Assembly: GCA_963773605.1 (NCBI GenBank)
Contig: CAVZBT010000007.1
Coordinates: forward strand, 62,001 to 126,000
Length of the DNA: 64,000 nucleotides
Origin: CAVZBT01 sp963773605
GTDB lineage: Bacteria; Acidobacteriota; UBA6911
Direction: 5' to 3'
Part shown: in pieces, positions 17,550 to 24,894 of the stretch
Numbering within the stretch: position 1 is the first letter of the stretch
How the letters are laid out: each line of letters opens with the position of its first letter
The notes under the pieces: generated by a model
Database searches by the model: none
Seen by the model: the letters and a program-made list of their open reading frames with translations, nothing else
What the model was told of the DNA's origin: nothing
Program-made: the position numbers and the translations under genes

Positions 17550-18907
17550 CGTGTCTCCTCCGGGTCGAGAATGGGGGTGCCCTGCGCCAGGCGCAGACGG
17601 GCCTTGGCCATGCCGTATTCGTAAGTGGCGTTGATCTCCGCATTGCGCGCCAGGGCGAGCGCGGCCTGCGAATCGACGACGTCCAGGGTGGTCGCCGCCC
17701 CGTACTGGTAATTCGCCTGCATCATGGTGAGCACCTTCTCGGCCTGCGCTACACTCAGCCGCGCCGCCCCGATGGCCCGCGCCGACGATTCCAGCTCGTC
17801 GCACGCCGCCTTGACCTCCAACCGCACGCTGTTCTGCAGCTGGGCAAGACTGTGTTCGGCGGATTTGAGCCGCGACTGGGCCTGCATCATCTGCCCCGCC
17901 TTGCGCCCGCCGTCGTAAAACGGGAGCTTGAAGTTGAACGTGACGGTCCAGCGGGAGAAATCGTTCCTGAGGAAATTGCTCGGCTCGCGCGCAGAGTGCC
18001 CCCAGCGCGCATCCATGTCGATGCTGAGCTTGTTCTGCGCGTCGGCCAGCGCCACCAGGAGGCGGGCTTCCTCGAGCACGTGGCGCGCCACGTCGATGTC
18101 CGGACGAATTTCCAGGGCGCGCGCCTGCTCGCGGACAATCTCGGGAGGAGGCACGGGCCGGTATTCCAACTTGCCCTCCACTTCGGTGGGGGCGTTGATG
18201 TCCACCATGATCAGGCTGTTGAGCGCCGAGCGCGCCATCCGAACCCTGTTTTCCGCGCGTATCAGCTCGGGTTCCATGTTGGCCACGTTCACCTGCGACC
18301 GCAGGACGTCGATCTCGGTGGCGACCCCCTGGTTAAAGCGGTTGCGCGCCTGCTCGAGGTGCTGCTGCCGCTGCCGGTAGGTTTCCCGCGTCACCGCCGC
18401 GTTCTCCTGGACCAGAAGCAGGTCGTGAAAAGCCTGGAACACTTTGAACGTGACACGCTGCCGGGCCGCATCCACTCCCGATTCCTTCTCCTGGCGCCCC
18501 TGGTCCGCCAGCTTGATCGCGTTGCGCACCTTGCCCGCCGTGTAGATCGGCTGGCGCACGTTCAGCGCAATATCGAACAGGTTGGCGGCCTGTGGGATCA
18601 GCGCATCGCGGAACTCCTGCGGGACCCGATCGAAGCTGCCGCTGTTGAGGATGCTCGGATCGCGCATCCGCAGACCGGCGCCTTCGGCCTGAATCTGGGG
18701 GAAAGCCTCGGCCTTGACCTCTGCGATCCTGCCTTTGACCTCGACCACCTGCTCCTCGGCCAAAAGCACCTCAGGATTGCGCTTCAACGCCAGATCGACC
18801 GCCTCGCGCAACGTCAGCGGGTGCGCCGGTTCCTGTGCCGGGAGGGGGGCCGGATACGGCAGCCCGAAAGTGATCAGAACGAGCGTGAGCCTCGAGATCC
18901 GAGCCAT
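17546..18907 (-). CDS. TolC-family outer membrane efflux protein
   Basis: A 453-residue outer membrane factor with a signal peptide (LTLVLITFGLPYPAPLPAQ) and the two tandem OEP repeats: LTLREAVDLALKRNPEVLL in the first half and RPDIDVARHVLEEARLLVALADAQ in the second, each followed by long amphipathic helices. It forms the outer-membrane channel of the pump encoded just downstream. Only 36 bases separate it from the tetR stop; that gap carries a palindromic operator (18925-18936), so this gene is the probable first gene of the regulated transcript. Confidence 0.93.
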   Translation of the reverse strand: MARISRLTLVLITFGLPYPAPLPAQEPAHPLTLREAVDLALKRNPEVLLAEEQVVEVKGRIAEVKAEAFPQIQAEGAGLRMRDPSILNSGSFDRVPQEFRDALIPQAANLFDIALNVRQPIYTAGKVRNAIKLADQGRQEKESGVDAARQRVTFKVFQAFHDLLLVQENAAVTRETYRQRQQHLEQARNRFNQGVATEIDVLRSQVNVANMEPELIRAENRVRMARSALNSLIMVDINAPTEVEGKLEYRPVPPPEIVREQARALEIRPDIDVARHVLEEARLLVALADAQNKLSIDMDARWGHSAREPSNFLRNDFSRWTVTFNFKLPFYDGGRKAGQMMQAQSRLKSAEHSLAQLQNSVRLEVKAACDELESSARAIGAARLSVAQAEKVLTMMQANYQYGAATTLDVVDSQAALALARNAEINATYEYGMAKARLRLAQGTPILDPEETR

Positions 18908-18924
18908 ATCGTCACCACTTCCTA

Positions 18925-18936
18925 TACCGATCGGTA
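18925..18936. promoter_or_regulatory. TetR operator upstream of tolC
   Basis: The perfect palindrome TACCGATCGGTA, embedded in TATACCGATCGGTAA, lies 17 bases upstream of the tolC start. A near-identical site (TATACCGACCGGTAA read on the minus strand) precedes the tetR gene. Two matching palindromes at the two expected places strongly suggest operators of the local TetR protein. Confidence 0.75.
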
Positions 18937-18943
18937 AAACCGC

Positions 18944-19513
18944 CTAAGCCTCGCAGCGCGGCACGAGAATCTCGACGTGACTCTCCGCCTTTTTTCGCGT
19001 AAGGCTGGGCTTTCCCGTGAGTATGTTTTCGAGTACGGCCATGAGGTTCATGCCCATCAGGGCCGTGGCCAGTTGACGCGCGTCGCCGCGCGCCCCCGCG
19101 GAGGAGAGCCCTTCCTGCAGCACCCCGGCGATCACCCGACGCTGCTTCTCCATCTCCCGGACAATGTTGAAACGGGGCATCTGCTCCTCGGGCGCAAAGG
19201 CCATGCGCAGTAAGAACCGGATCCGGGCAGGGTTGGCCTTTGCGGCATGCCAGTCGTTGTACGTGATGTGAACCAGCCTGGTCCTGAAATCGCCCCTGAG
19301 ATTGGACGCCCGCAGCAGGGCCTTGAGGTAGTAGTCGAACGAGTCCACCATCAGTTCCTGAAACAGATGTCCCTTGTTTCGGAAGTGGTAGTAGAGGACC
19401 GGCTTCGTGACCCCCGCGACGGCGCAGATTTCCCGGATCGACGATCCGGTGTACCCCTTCCGGGAGAACACATCTATGGCGGCATTCACAATCGCTTCGC
19501 GCGTTCTTCGCAT
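18944..19513 (-). CDS. TetR/AcrR-family transcriptional repressor of the efflux operon
   Basis: A 189-residue TetR regulator. The N-terminal helix-turn-helix is clear (AIVNAAIDVFSRKGYTGSS, IREICAVAGVTKPVLYYHF), followed by the helical ligand-binding domain. ATG 19513 is preferred over GTG 19519 because GGAGAGG lies six bases upstream. The gene sits directly ahead of tolC, with operator-like palindromes both upstream of itself (19541-19552) and between it and tolC, so it probably represses both its own transcription and the pump genes until a pump substrate binds. The ligand is unknown. Confidence 0.92.
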   Translation of the reverse strand: MRRTREAIVNAAIDVFSRKGYTGSSIREICAVAGVTKPVLYYHFRNKGHLFQELMVDSFDYYLKALLRASNLRGDFRTRLVHITYNDWHAAKANPARIRFLLRMAFAPEEQMPRFNIVREMEKQRRVIAGVLQEGLSSAGARGDARQLATALMGMNLMAVLENILTGKPSLTRKKAESHVEILVPRCEA

Positions 19514-19540
19514 GGTCACCTCTCCGGCAAAAGAAATTCT

Positions 19541-19552
19541 TACCGGTCGGTA
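19541..19552. promoter_or_regulatory. TetR operator upstream of tetR (autoregulation)
   Basis: TACCGGTCGGTA, a palindrome with one central mismatch, lies 27 bases upstream of the tetR ATG. Read on the minus strand with flanks it is TATACCGACCGGTAA, differing at one central base from the tolC-proximal site. Confidence 0.72.
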
Positions 19553-19674
19553 TACAAAGTCAAGTGAAATTCGTCACATTTTACGTAACCACACCGAGGT
19601 TTATTCGAGTCCGTCCCCGCGGGCATCGTCCCAGATATTTTCGGTAGGCGGAGGCAAATGGCCCCTGAGCGGCG

Positions 19675-20625
19675 GTGCACGGCGCCGACCTTGCGCTCCC
19701 ACCTGCCGGTCCGGCGCGACCGCGACAGCGGTGCCGAGGCACCGCACTCCATATTTTGGAGTGCGGCGGCTGGACGCCGCTTTCGGGTCGGCGCCTGGGC
19801 GCCGACCTTGGGTTCGCACCTGGCGGTGCAGTGCGACCGCGACAGCGGTGCCGAGGCACCGCACTCCATATTTTGGAGTGCGGCGGCTGGACGCCGCTTT
19901 CGGGTCGGCGCCTAGGCGCCGACCTTGGGCTCACACCTGCCGGTCCAGCGCAACCGCGACAGCGGTGCCGAGGCACCGCACTCCATATTTTGGAGTGCGG
20001 CGGCTGGACGCCGCTTTCGGGTCGGCGCCTAGGCGCCGACCTTGGGTTCGCACCTGCCGGTCCAGCGCAACCGCGACAGCGGTGCCGAGGCACCGCACTC
20101 CATATTTTGGAGTGCGGCGGCTGGACGCCGCTTTCGGGTCGGCGCCTAGGCGCCGACCTTGGGTTCGCACCTGCCGGTCCAGCGCAACCGCGACAGCGGT
20201 GCCGAGGCACCGCACTCCATAATTTGGAGTGCGGCGGCTGGACGCCGCTTTGGGGTCGGCGCCTAGGCGCCGACCTTGGGTTCGCACCTGGCGGTGCAGT
20301 GCGACCGCGACAGCGGTGCCGAGGCACCGCACTCCATATTTTGGAGTGCGGCGGCTGGACGCCGCTTTCGGGTCGGCGCCTAGGCGCCGACCTTGGGTTC
20401 GCACCTGCCGGTCCAGCGCAACCGCGACAGCGGTGCCGAGGCACCGCACTCCATATTTTGGAGTGCGGCGGCTGGACGCCGCTTTGGGGTCGGCGCCTAG
20501 GCGCCGACCTTGGGTTCGCACCTGGCGGTGCAGTGCCACCGCGACAGCGGTGCCGAGGCACCGCACTCCATATTTTGGAGTGCGGCGGCTGGACGCCGAC
20601 CTTGGGCTCACACCTGCAGGAGGCC
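19675..20625. repeat. 117-bp tandem repeat array, eight copies, each a string of hairpins
   Basis: The landmark ATATTTTGG recurs at 19751, 19868, 19985, 20102, 20219, 20336, 20453 and 20570, exactly 117 bases apart. Each unit carries at least three strong inverted repeats: GCGGTGCC-GA-GGCACCGC (8-bp stem), GCACTCCA-TATTT-TGGAGTGC (8-bp stem), and GTCGGCGCCTAGGCGCCGAC, a perfect 20-base palindrome, plus a weaker one in GGCGGCTGGACGCCGC. Copies differ by a few bases, mainly in loops and linkers. The last copy lacks the 20-base palindrome. Since 117 is a multiple of three, long open frames run through it in many frames; they are artefacts. It lies between tetR and the VWA lipoprotein gene. Related units occur at four other places in the window. 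Confidence 0.95.
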
Positions 20626-20735
20626 CGGGCCGGCCCGTATCATGGCACCAATACGGGGGTGGCGGAACGCGGGCTTCGGGGTTTACCTCGGGCTGCATGT
20701 TGGTCGACGAGCTGAATTCAGATCCGGAGGGGGGC

Positions 20736-21515
20736 TCAGGGGCGGGTGGGAGCCGGCGTCGGCGGCTGCTCGACCAGGATCTTGCCGGTCAGGATGAAAT
20801 CCAGCGTCTGACCGAGGTCGTTTTCATTCGCGGCGGCCAGCACGAGGCCGCCGGCCTCTTTAACCGCGTTGAATCGATTCGCTGCGATGTCGAACGCGAC
20901 GAAGTAGATCGCCGCCCGTCCATCTTCGGGTTGCCTGGCGATGGCTTCAGCCACGTCGCCGGGCGCGTAGCCGTTGTTATTCTGGCCGTCGGTGATGACC
21001 AGCATGTGACGGTGGCTCATGCCGGTCGCATCCAGGTCGCGCTTGGCCTGGATCATGGCATCCCCGATTGGGGTGCCCCCGCTGGGAATCATATTAGCGG
21101 CGGCGGCGGCCGCCGCCGCCGGATCCGGTTCGCCCAGCGCCACGACCTGCCGGGGCGACGGCTCGTTGTCGCGCGCACTGAATTCGTAAATGCCGACCAC
21201 GAGCCTGCGGTCCGGGTGTTGACGCACAAAACCGCTCATCTGCCGAACGAGACCGATCACACAACGCCGGGCGATCTGGATCTTCGGCTTGTCCTTGCCA
21301 TCGGCATCCTTCACCCCGTCCTGCATACTACCCGAGGTATCGACCAGCACGGCCACCGCGATGCCGTCCTGGCGTGCGAGGGAAGCCGGGGAACTCAGCA
21401 TCGCCTCCAGGGGATTCACGCCGCTGCCCGGTTCGCTGCGCGGTTTTTCGACGCAGCCTGTTCCCCCAAGCGCGAGCAATCCGACGGCCAGCAGGACACG
21501 GAGCGGTCCAGTCAT
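20736..21515 (-). CDS. VWA-domain lipoprotein, last gene of the PspA/AAA/ABC module
   Basis: A 259-residue lipoprotein: signal LRVLLAVGLLALGGTGC with lipobox Cys at 22, then a von Willebrand A domain with an intact MIDAS (VLVDTSGSMQ, a Thr-containing SGGTPIGDA, and ITDGQNNNGY). A short proline-rich tail follows. VWA domains bind partner proteins through a metal ion, often together with AAA ATPases, and this one is encoded in the same strand-run as a Ycf46-like AAA ATPase. GGAGG precedes ATG 21515. The gap to the upstream OmpA-fused binding protein is 55 bases. Its likely place is the periplasmic face of a membrane, as an adaptor; this is inference. Confidence 0.85.
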   Translation of the reverse strand: MTGPLRVLLAVGLLALGGTGCVEKPRSEPGSGVNPLEAMLSSPASLARQDGIAVAVLVDTSGSMQDGVKDADGKDKPKIQIARRCVIGLVRQMSGFVRQHPDRRLVVGIYEFSARDNEPSPRQVVALGEPDPAAAAAAAANMIPSGGTPIGDAMIQAKRDLDATGMSHRHMLVITDGQNNNGYAPGDVAEAIARQPEDGRAAIYFVAFDIAANRFNAVKEAGGLVLAAANENDLGQTLDFILTGKILVEQPPTPAPTRP

Positions 21516-21570
21516 GGTGCCTCCTCCGAAAGCGGGAGCCCGCCCGCGGCGCGTGCGTGCTCCCGGCCGA

Positions 21571-23283
21571 TTACTTCTGCTCCGGCGGATAAACGCTGAT
21601 TTCGACGCGCCGGTTGAGACGCTGGTTGTCGGGATCGTTCTGATCGGCGGGCGAGTCCCAGCCCTTGCCCTCGATGCTGAACTTGTTAGGATCAAACTTG
21701 AATTTCTCGATCAGGGAGCGCTTGATCGCCTCGGCGCGTGCCAGGCTGAGGTCCCGCACGAATTGCACGGGCACCCCCTTCCCCTTCATGCTCGAATCGG
21801 TGTGCCCCTCGATGAGGATGACAGCCCGGGCGAACTGCCCCGAGAGCCGCGCGACTTGCTCGAGGGTGGCGTCGACGTTGGGGTCGTACAGCTTGCCCGG
21901 CACGACATTGTTGTACTCGTCGCGCGCGGGTTCGTACGGGTTGGCGGAGTTCGGAAAGAAGTTGATCCGTATCGTCTGGGTCAGAATGGGTGCCTCGGCG
22001 GGCACCTTCCGGAAGCTGGACGGGGTGAATGTGGCGACGCTCTCGTCCTTCTGGTGGGCGAACGTCCCTTTCTGCTGCAGCTTCTGCAGGAAGGAGAAGT
22101 CCATGACCTGGTCGAAGGGCACCGGGGCGTTGATGCGGCCCAGCTCCCGGTAGACGTAGCTGGCATTCTTCCAGGTGCGCTCGAAGTTCGTCGGGTTGGA
22201 AGAGTTCAGGAAGAACTGGACGTTTTCGGCGAAGTTGGTCGCGTGGGCGTCGTTGCGCATGGACATGATTTCTTCCTGCTTCATGCCAAACGCGTCGGCC
22301 ATCCACTTGGCCGCCTGTTCGGGCTTGTCCTTGACGACGTCCATCCCCTCGAAAATGCCGGCGATGAGCCCGTCGACGATCTCCGGATGATCGCGCGCGA
22401 AATCCGCGCGCACGGCGTAGACGTCGGCGATCAGCTTGTTGGCGTCGCTGGTGCTGGAGAGAATCCGGGTGCCGGCCACGCGCTCCGGGATGTTGTAGAT
22501 GTCCGGCGCCCAGGAGACGCACCCGTCGACCTTCTTGTCGGCCACGAATGCGGCGGCCGCCTCGAATGCCGTGGCCGTGTACTTCACCTTGACGTCGGCG
22601 GGGCGCAGCCCTGCCGACAGGAGCAGCGAGGTGAGGTAGTACTCGCTGGGCGAGTTCTGCGCCAGCGTGATGGACTTCTTGCGCAGATCGGCAACGGACT
22701 TGATGGTACTGCGCACCACGATGCCGTCGCCGCCGCTCGACCAGTCGATCTGCTGCGCAATGCGGGGCGAGGTCCGCGAATCGCGCATGAGTTCCTGGGC
22801 CAGTAGCACCATCATGTCGACCGTGCCCCAGAGCGTGTGCACCTCGCCTGCGGCAAACGCGTCGCGCGCCGCCACGGGATCGTCCATGAGGACCATCTCG
22901 ACCCGGAAACCGTACTTCTTGGCGAAGATGCTGTCAGGGTTGGGCTTGGTTCCGCGGTTGGCGGCAATCACGGGCAGCCACCCCGCCCAGACGTTGTAGC
23001 TGAAGCGCAGGATCTTGTCGTTGGCGTTCCACTTGTATTGGCTGGCAGCCTTGACCGCGGGCAGTTTGTCGGCAGGAACGTACTTGTACTCCTTGACCGT
23101 CGTCACGCCCCCCGTGTCGGGCGCCTCGGTTTCCGGACCTTCGGCGGTGCCGGACTGCTGAGACGGTTTCCCGGACGGTGCCCGCTTCCAGACCAGGAAT
23201 GCCCCGAGGCCGATCAATCCCACGATGAGAAGCAACGAGATGAGTTTGCCTAACGGTGTCAGTCGCGCGCCATTGTCTGCCAT
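21571..23283 (-). CDS. NitT/TauT-type substrate-binding protein fused to an OmpA peptidoglycan-binding domain
   Basis: A 570-residue fusion. Residues 12-33 form one membrane helix (ISLLLIVGLIGLGAFLVW) without a lipobox. About 80-400 is a type-II periplasmic binding domain of the nitrate/taurine class (FSYNVWAGWLPVIAANRG, YGFRVEMVLMDDPVAARDAF, DGIVVRSTIKSVADLRKKS, DGCVSWAPDI). About 455-570 is an OmpA/MotB-like domain (IEGHTDSSMKGKG, LSLARAEAIKRSL, NQRLNRRVEI) that binds peptidoglycan. So the solute receptor is tied both to the inner membrane and to the cell wall. The matching permease and ATPase are the first two genes of the same strand-run. GGAGGG precedes the ATG. The ligand is unknown. 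Confidence 0.88.
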   Translation of the reverse strand: MADNGARLTPLGKLISLLLIVGLIGLGAFLVWKRAPSGKPSQQSGTAEGPETEAPDTGGVTTVKEYKYVPADKLPAVKAASQYKWNANDKILRFSYNVWAGWLPVIAANRGTKPNPDSIFAKKYGFRVEMVLMDDPVAARDAFAAGEVHTLWGTVDMMVLLAQELMRDSRTSPRIAQQIDWSSGGDGIVVRSTIKSVADLRKKSITLAQNSPSEYYLTSLLLSAGLRPADVKVKYTATAFEAAAAFVADKKVDGCVSWAPDIYNIPERVAGTRILSSTSDANKLIADVYAVRADFARDHPEIVDGLIAGIFEGMDVVKDKPEQAAKWMADAFGMKQEEIMSMRNDAHATNFAENVQFFLNSSNPTNFERTWKNASYVYRELGRINAPVPFDQVMDFSFLQKLQQKGTFAHQKDESVATFTPSSFRKVPAEAPILTQTIRINFFPNSANPYEPARDEYNNVVPGKLYDPNVDATLEQVARLSGQFARAVILIEGHTDSSMKGKGVPVQFVRDLSLARAEAIKRSLIEKFKFDPNKFSIEGKGWDSPADQNDPDNQRLNRRVEISVYPPEQK

Positions 23284-23357
23284 GAGGCTTCCCTCCTGTA
23301 GTCATTCCTTGCCAGCACGGATCGTGGAACACGTCGCCCCGGCGGCCGACCCAAAAG

Positions 23358-24116
23358 TCAGCTCCCGGAGGGCCCCTTGTCCGGCGTAGGACCGATCTCC
23401 TTGGCCGAGGCCGGAGCTTCCGGCTGCGGGGCGGCCTGGATCCCCTGGCTTGCCAGGAACTCGGCCAGGGCCGTCTGTTCCAGGGCCTTGCGCTCGTTCT
23501 CTTTCTCCTCGACCTTTTCGATGTCGACGAGATCACGGGCGACGCGGGCCTTTCCGGCCGACGTCTCGTAGCGCTTCGCCAGAATCTCCTCGACCGTCTT
23601 CATCGTGTCCCCGAGGTCCCCCACCTTGAAGGCGGCGTTACCCAGCGCAGCGGCTGCCTCGGCCTGCGCCTCCTTGATCTGGACCTGCGACAGCTGTTTC
23701 TCCAGCCGGTGCACCTTGTCCTCAAACTCTTTCTGCGCGACCTTGGCCTGCCGCAGGTTGCCCTGGTACGCCTCTTCCGTTTCGGCGAGCTCCTGCGTGT
23801 CGGTGGACAGATCGCCCTTCAGCTCCTGCAGCTCGCGGGCCAGGCTCCCTGCGAGATCCATGTTACCGGCCCTGTGGTTGGCCAGGATGCGACGCTCCAG
23901 CTCCTGCGCCCGGCTGCTCTTCCCCTTGATCTGCGTTTTGAGGCGTTCCGCGACGCCGGCCATCCGGGCCAGAGCCATGTTGTATTGGGCCATCTTGTCG
24001 CGAAATTCCTGGCGGGCGGCCTCCATCAGTGCCTCGGGATTTCTCTGTTCCAGTCCGCTGACGAAGATGCTGATAAACCCGCGGAAGAGTCTGCCTATCC
24101 GTGCAAAAACAGCCAT
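23358..24116 (-). CDS. pspA: PspA/IM30 (ESCRT-III-like) family protein
   Basis: A 252-residue PspA/Vipp1-type protein. It starts with the family's amphipathic helix that inserts into stressed membranes (MAVFARIGRLFRGFISIFVS, then GLEQRNPEALMEAARQEFR), followed by about 190 residues of continuous coiled coil (ILANHRAGNMDLAGSLARELQ; KEFEDKVHRLEKQLSQVQIKEAQAEA) and a disordered Pro/Ala tail. Family members polymerise on the inner membrane, reduce leakage and in some bacteria hold an AAA activator. Here the neighbours are an AAA ATPase, two coiled-coil proteins and an ABC transporter. A 128-base gap upstream leaves room for a separate promoter; GGGGGGGG upstream of the ATG may be its ribosome-binding site. 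Confidence 0.88.
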   Translation of the reverse strand: MAVFARIGRLFRGFISIFVSGLEQRNPEALMEAARQEFRDKMAQYNMALARMAGVAERLKTQIKGKSSRAQELERRILANHRAGNMDLAGSLARELQELKGDLSTDTQELAETEEAYQGNLRQAKVAQKEFEDKVHRLEKQLSQVQIKEAQAEAAAALGNAAFKVGDLGDTMKTVEEILAKRYETSAGKARVARDLVDIEKVEEKENERKALEQTALAEFLASQGIQAAPQPEAPASAKEIGPTPDKGPSGS

Positions 24117-24244
24117 TGCACCCCCCCTTTGAGGTTAGGAGATGTCTCTAGTACAATCTTCATCCGGAATAATTCGCCCATTCTAGTCCACATCCCTCTC
24201 AAAGCGAGAGAAGATCCGCGCCCCGCTTGCGCAGCCCGGCCGGT

Positions 24245-24892
24245 TCAGTGTTCGTCTTCGTCGGTCGTAATCACCCGGTCTTCGATCAGGTACCCGACGG
24301 TGCGGGCGAGATCCTGTTCTACCTGCCGCTTGCGCCGGCGCCACTCGCGCCACTGCTCCTGGTCGACCTCGGACTTCTGGAGGAGCGTGGCGCGTTCCTG
24401 CTGGAGCGACTCGATGCCCGCGTCGATTTCGGCGATTTTGCGTTCCCTCGTGATCTCCCGTTCCTTGAGTTTCTTGCGCGCGAACGCCTCGAAAGCGTCC
24501 AGGGCCTTGTCGCGGGCGACGGCGTCCCGGACGACCTCCTGGACCTCGACCTTGTCCGCCGCGAGCGCTTCCAGGATGCGCTTCTGGATGTCGGGGCGTT
24601 GGAGGCCGGCAAACGAATCCCCTTTGAGCACCTCGGCCAGCTTCTCGACGGTCCACCCCTGTGCCGCCGGGGTTATTCCGGCCGCCTGGAACAGCTGTGG
24701 AAACGGGACGCTCAGTTCGGCCGGCAGCTCGGCGAGCGTGCGCAGCTCCTCGGACCTGATCTCCGTCATGAGTTCGGCAAGCGTGACGGTGCGGGTCTGC
24801 AGTTTGACTGGGGAACGGACGGTCGCGGGCAGCGCTTTCTCCAGTATCCCGAGGCGGTCTCCCAGAGATTGCATGATCTCGACAAGACGCAT
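24245..24892 (-). CDS. coiled-coil protein of unknown function in the PspA/AAA module
   Basis: A 215-residue soluble protein with no signal peptide or membrane helix. Residues 1-120 are predicted helical with Leu-rich turns (LGDRLGILEKALPATV; LAELPAELSVPFPQLF), and 120-200 is a highly charged coiled coil (FARKKLKEREITRERK, IESLQQERATLLQ, WREWRRRKRQVEQDL), ending in an acidic TTDEDEH tail. I do not recognise a named family. Its ATG lies two bases after the AAA ATPase stop, so the two are translationally coupled, and a cofactor or adaptor role for that ATPase is the simplest guess. Confidence 0.75.
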   Translation of the reverse strand: MRLVEIMQSLGDRLGILEKALPATVRSPVKLQTRTVTLAELMTEIRSEELRTLAELPAELSVPFPQLFQAAGITPAAQGWTVEKLAEVLKGDSFAGLQRPDIQKRILEALAADKVEVQEVVRDAVARDKALDAFEAFARKKLKEREITRERKIAEIDAGIESLQQERATLLQKSEVDQEQWREWRRRKRQVEQDLARTVGYLIEDRVITTDEDEH

Positions 24893-24894
24893 GG

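Noticed and set aside
19675..20625. CRISPR array
   Set aside because: The whole 117-base unit repeats with no unique spacers, and no cas genes are present.
19581..21599. Several long open frames on both strands (250-450 codons) across 19.6-21.6 kb
   Set aside because: They arise from the 117-bp repeat, whose period is a multiple of three; the peptide is a repeating ECGGxTPL or SAAARRRF string and the frames run into real genes on the other strand.
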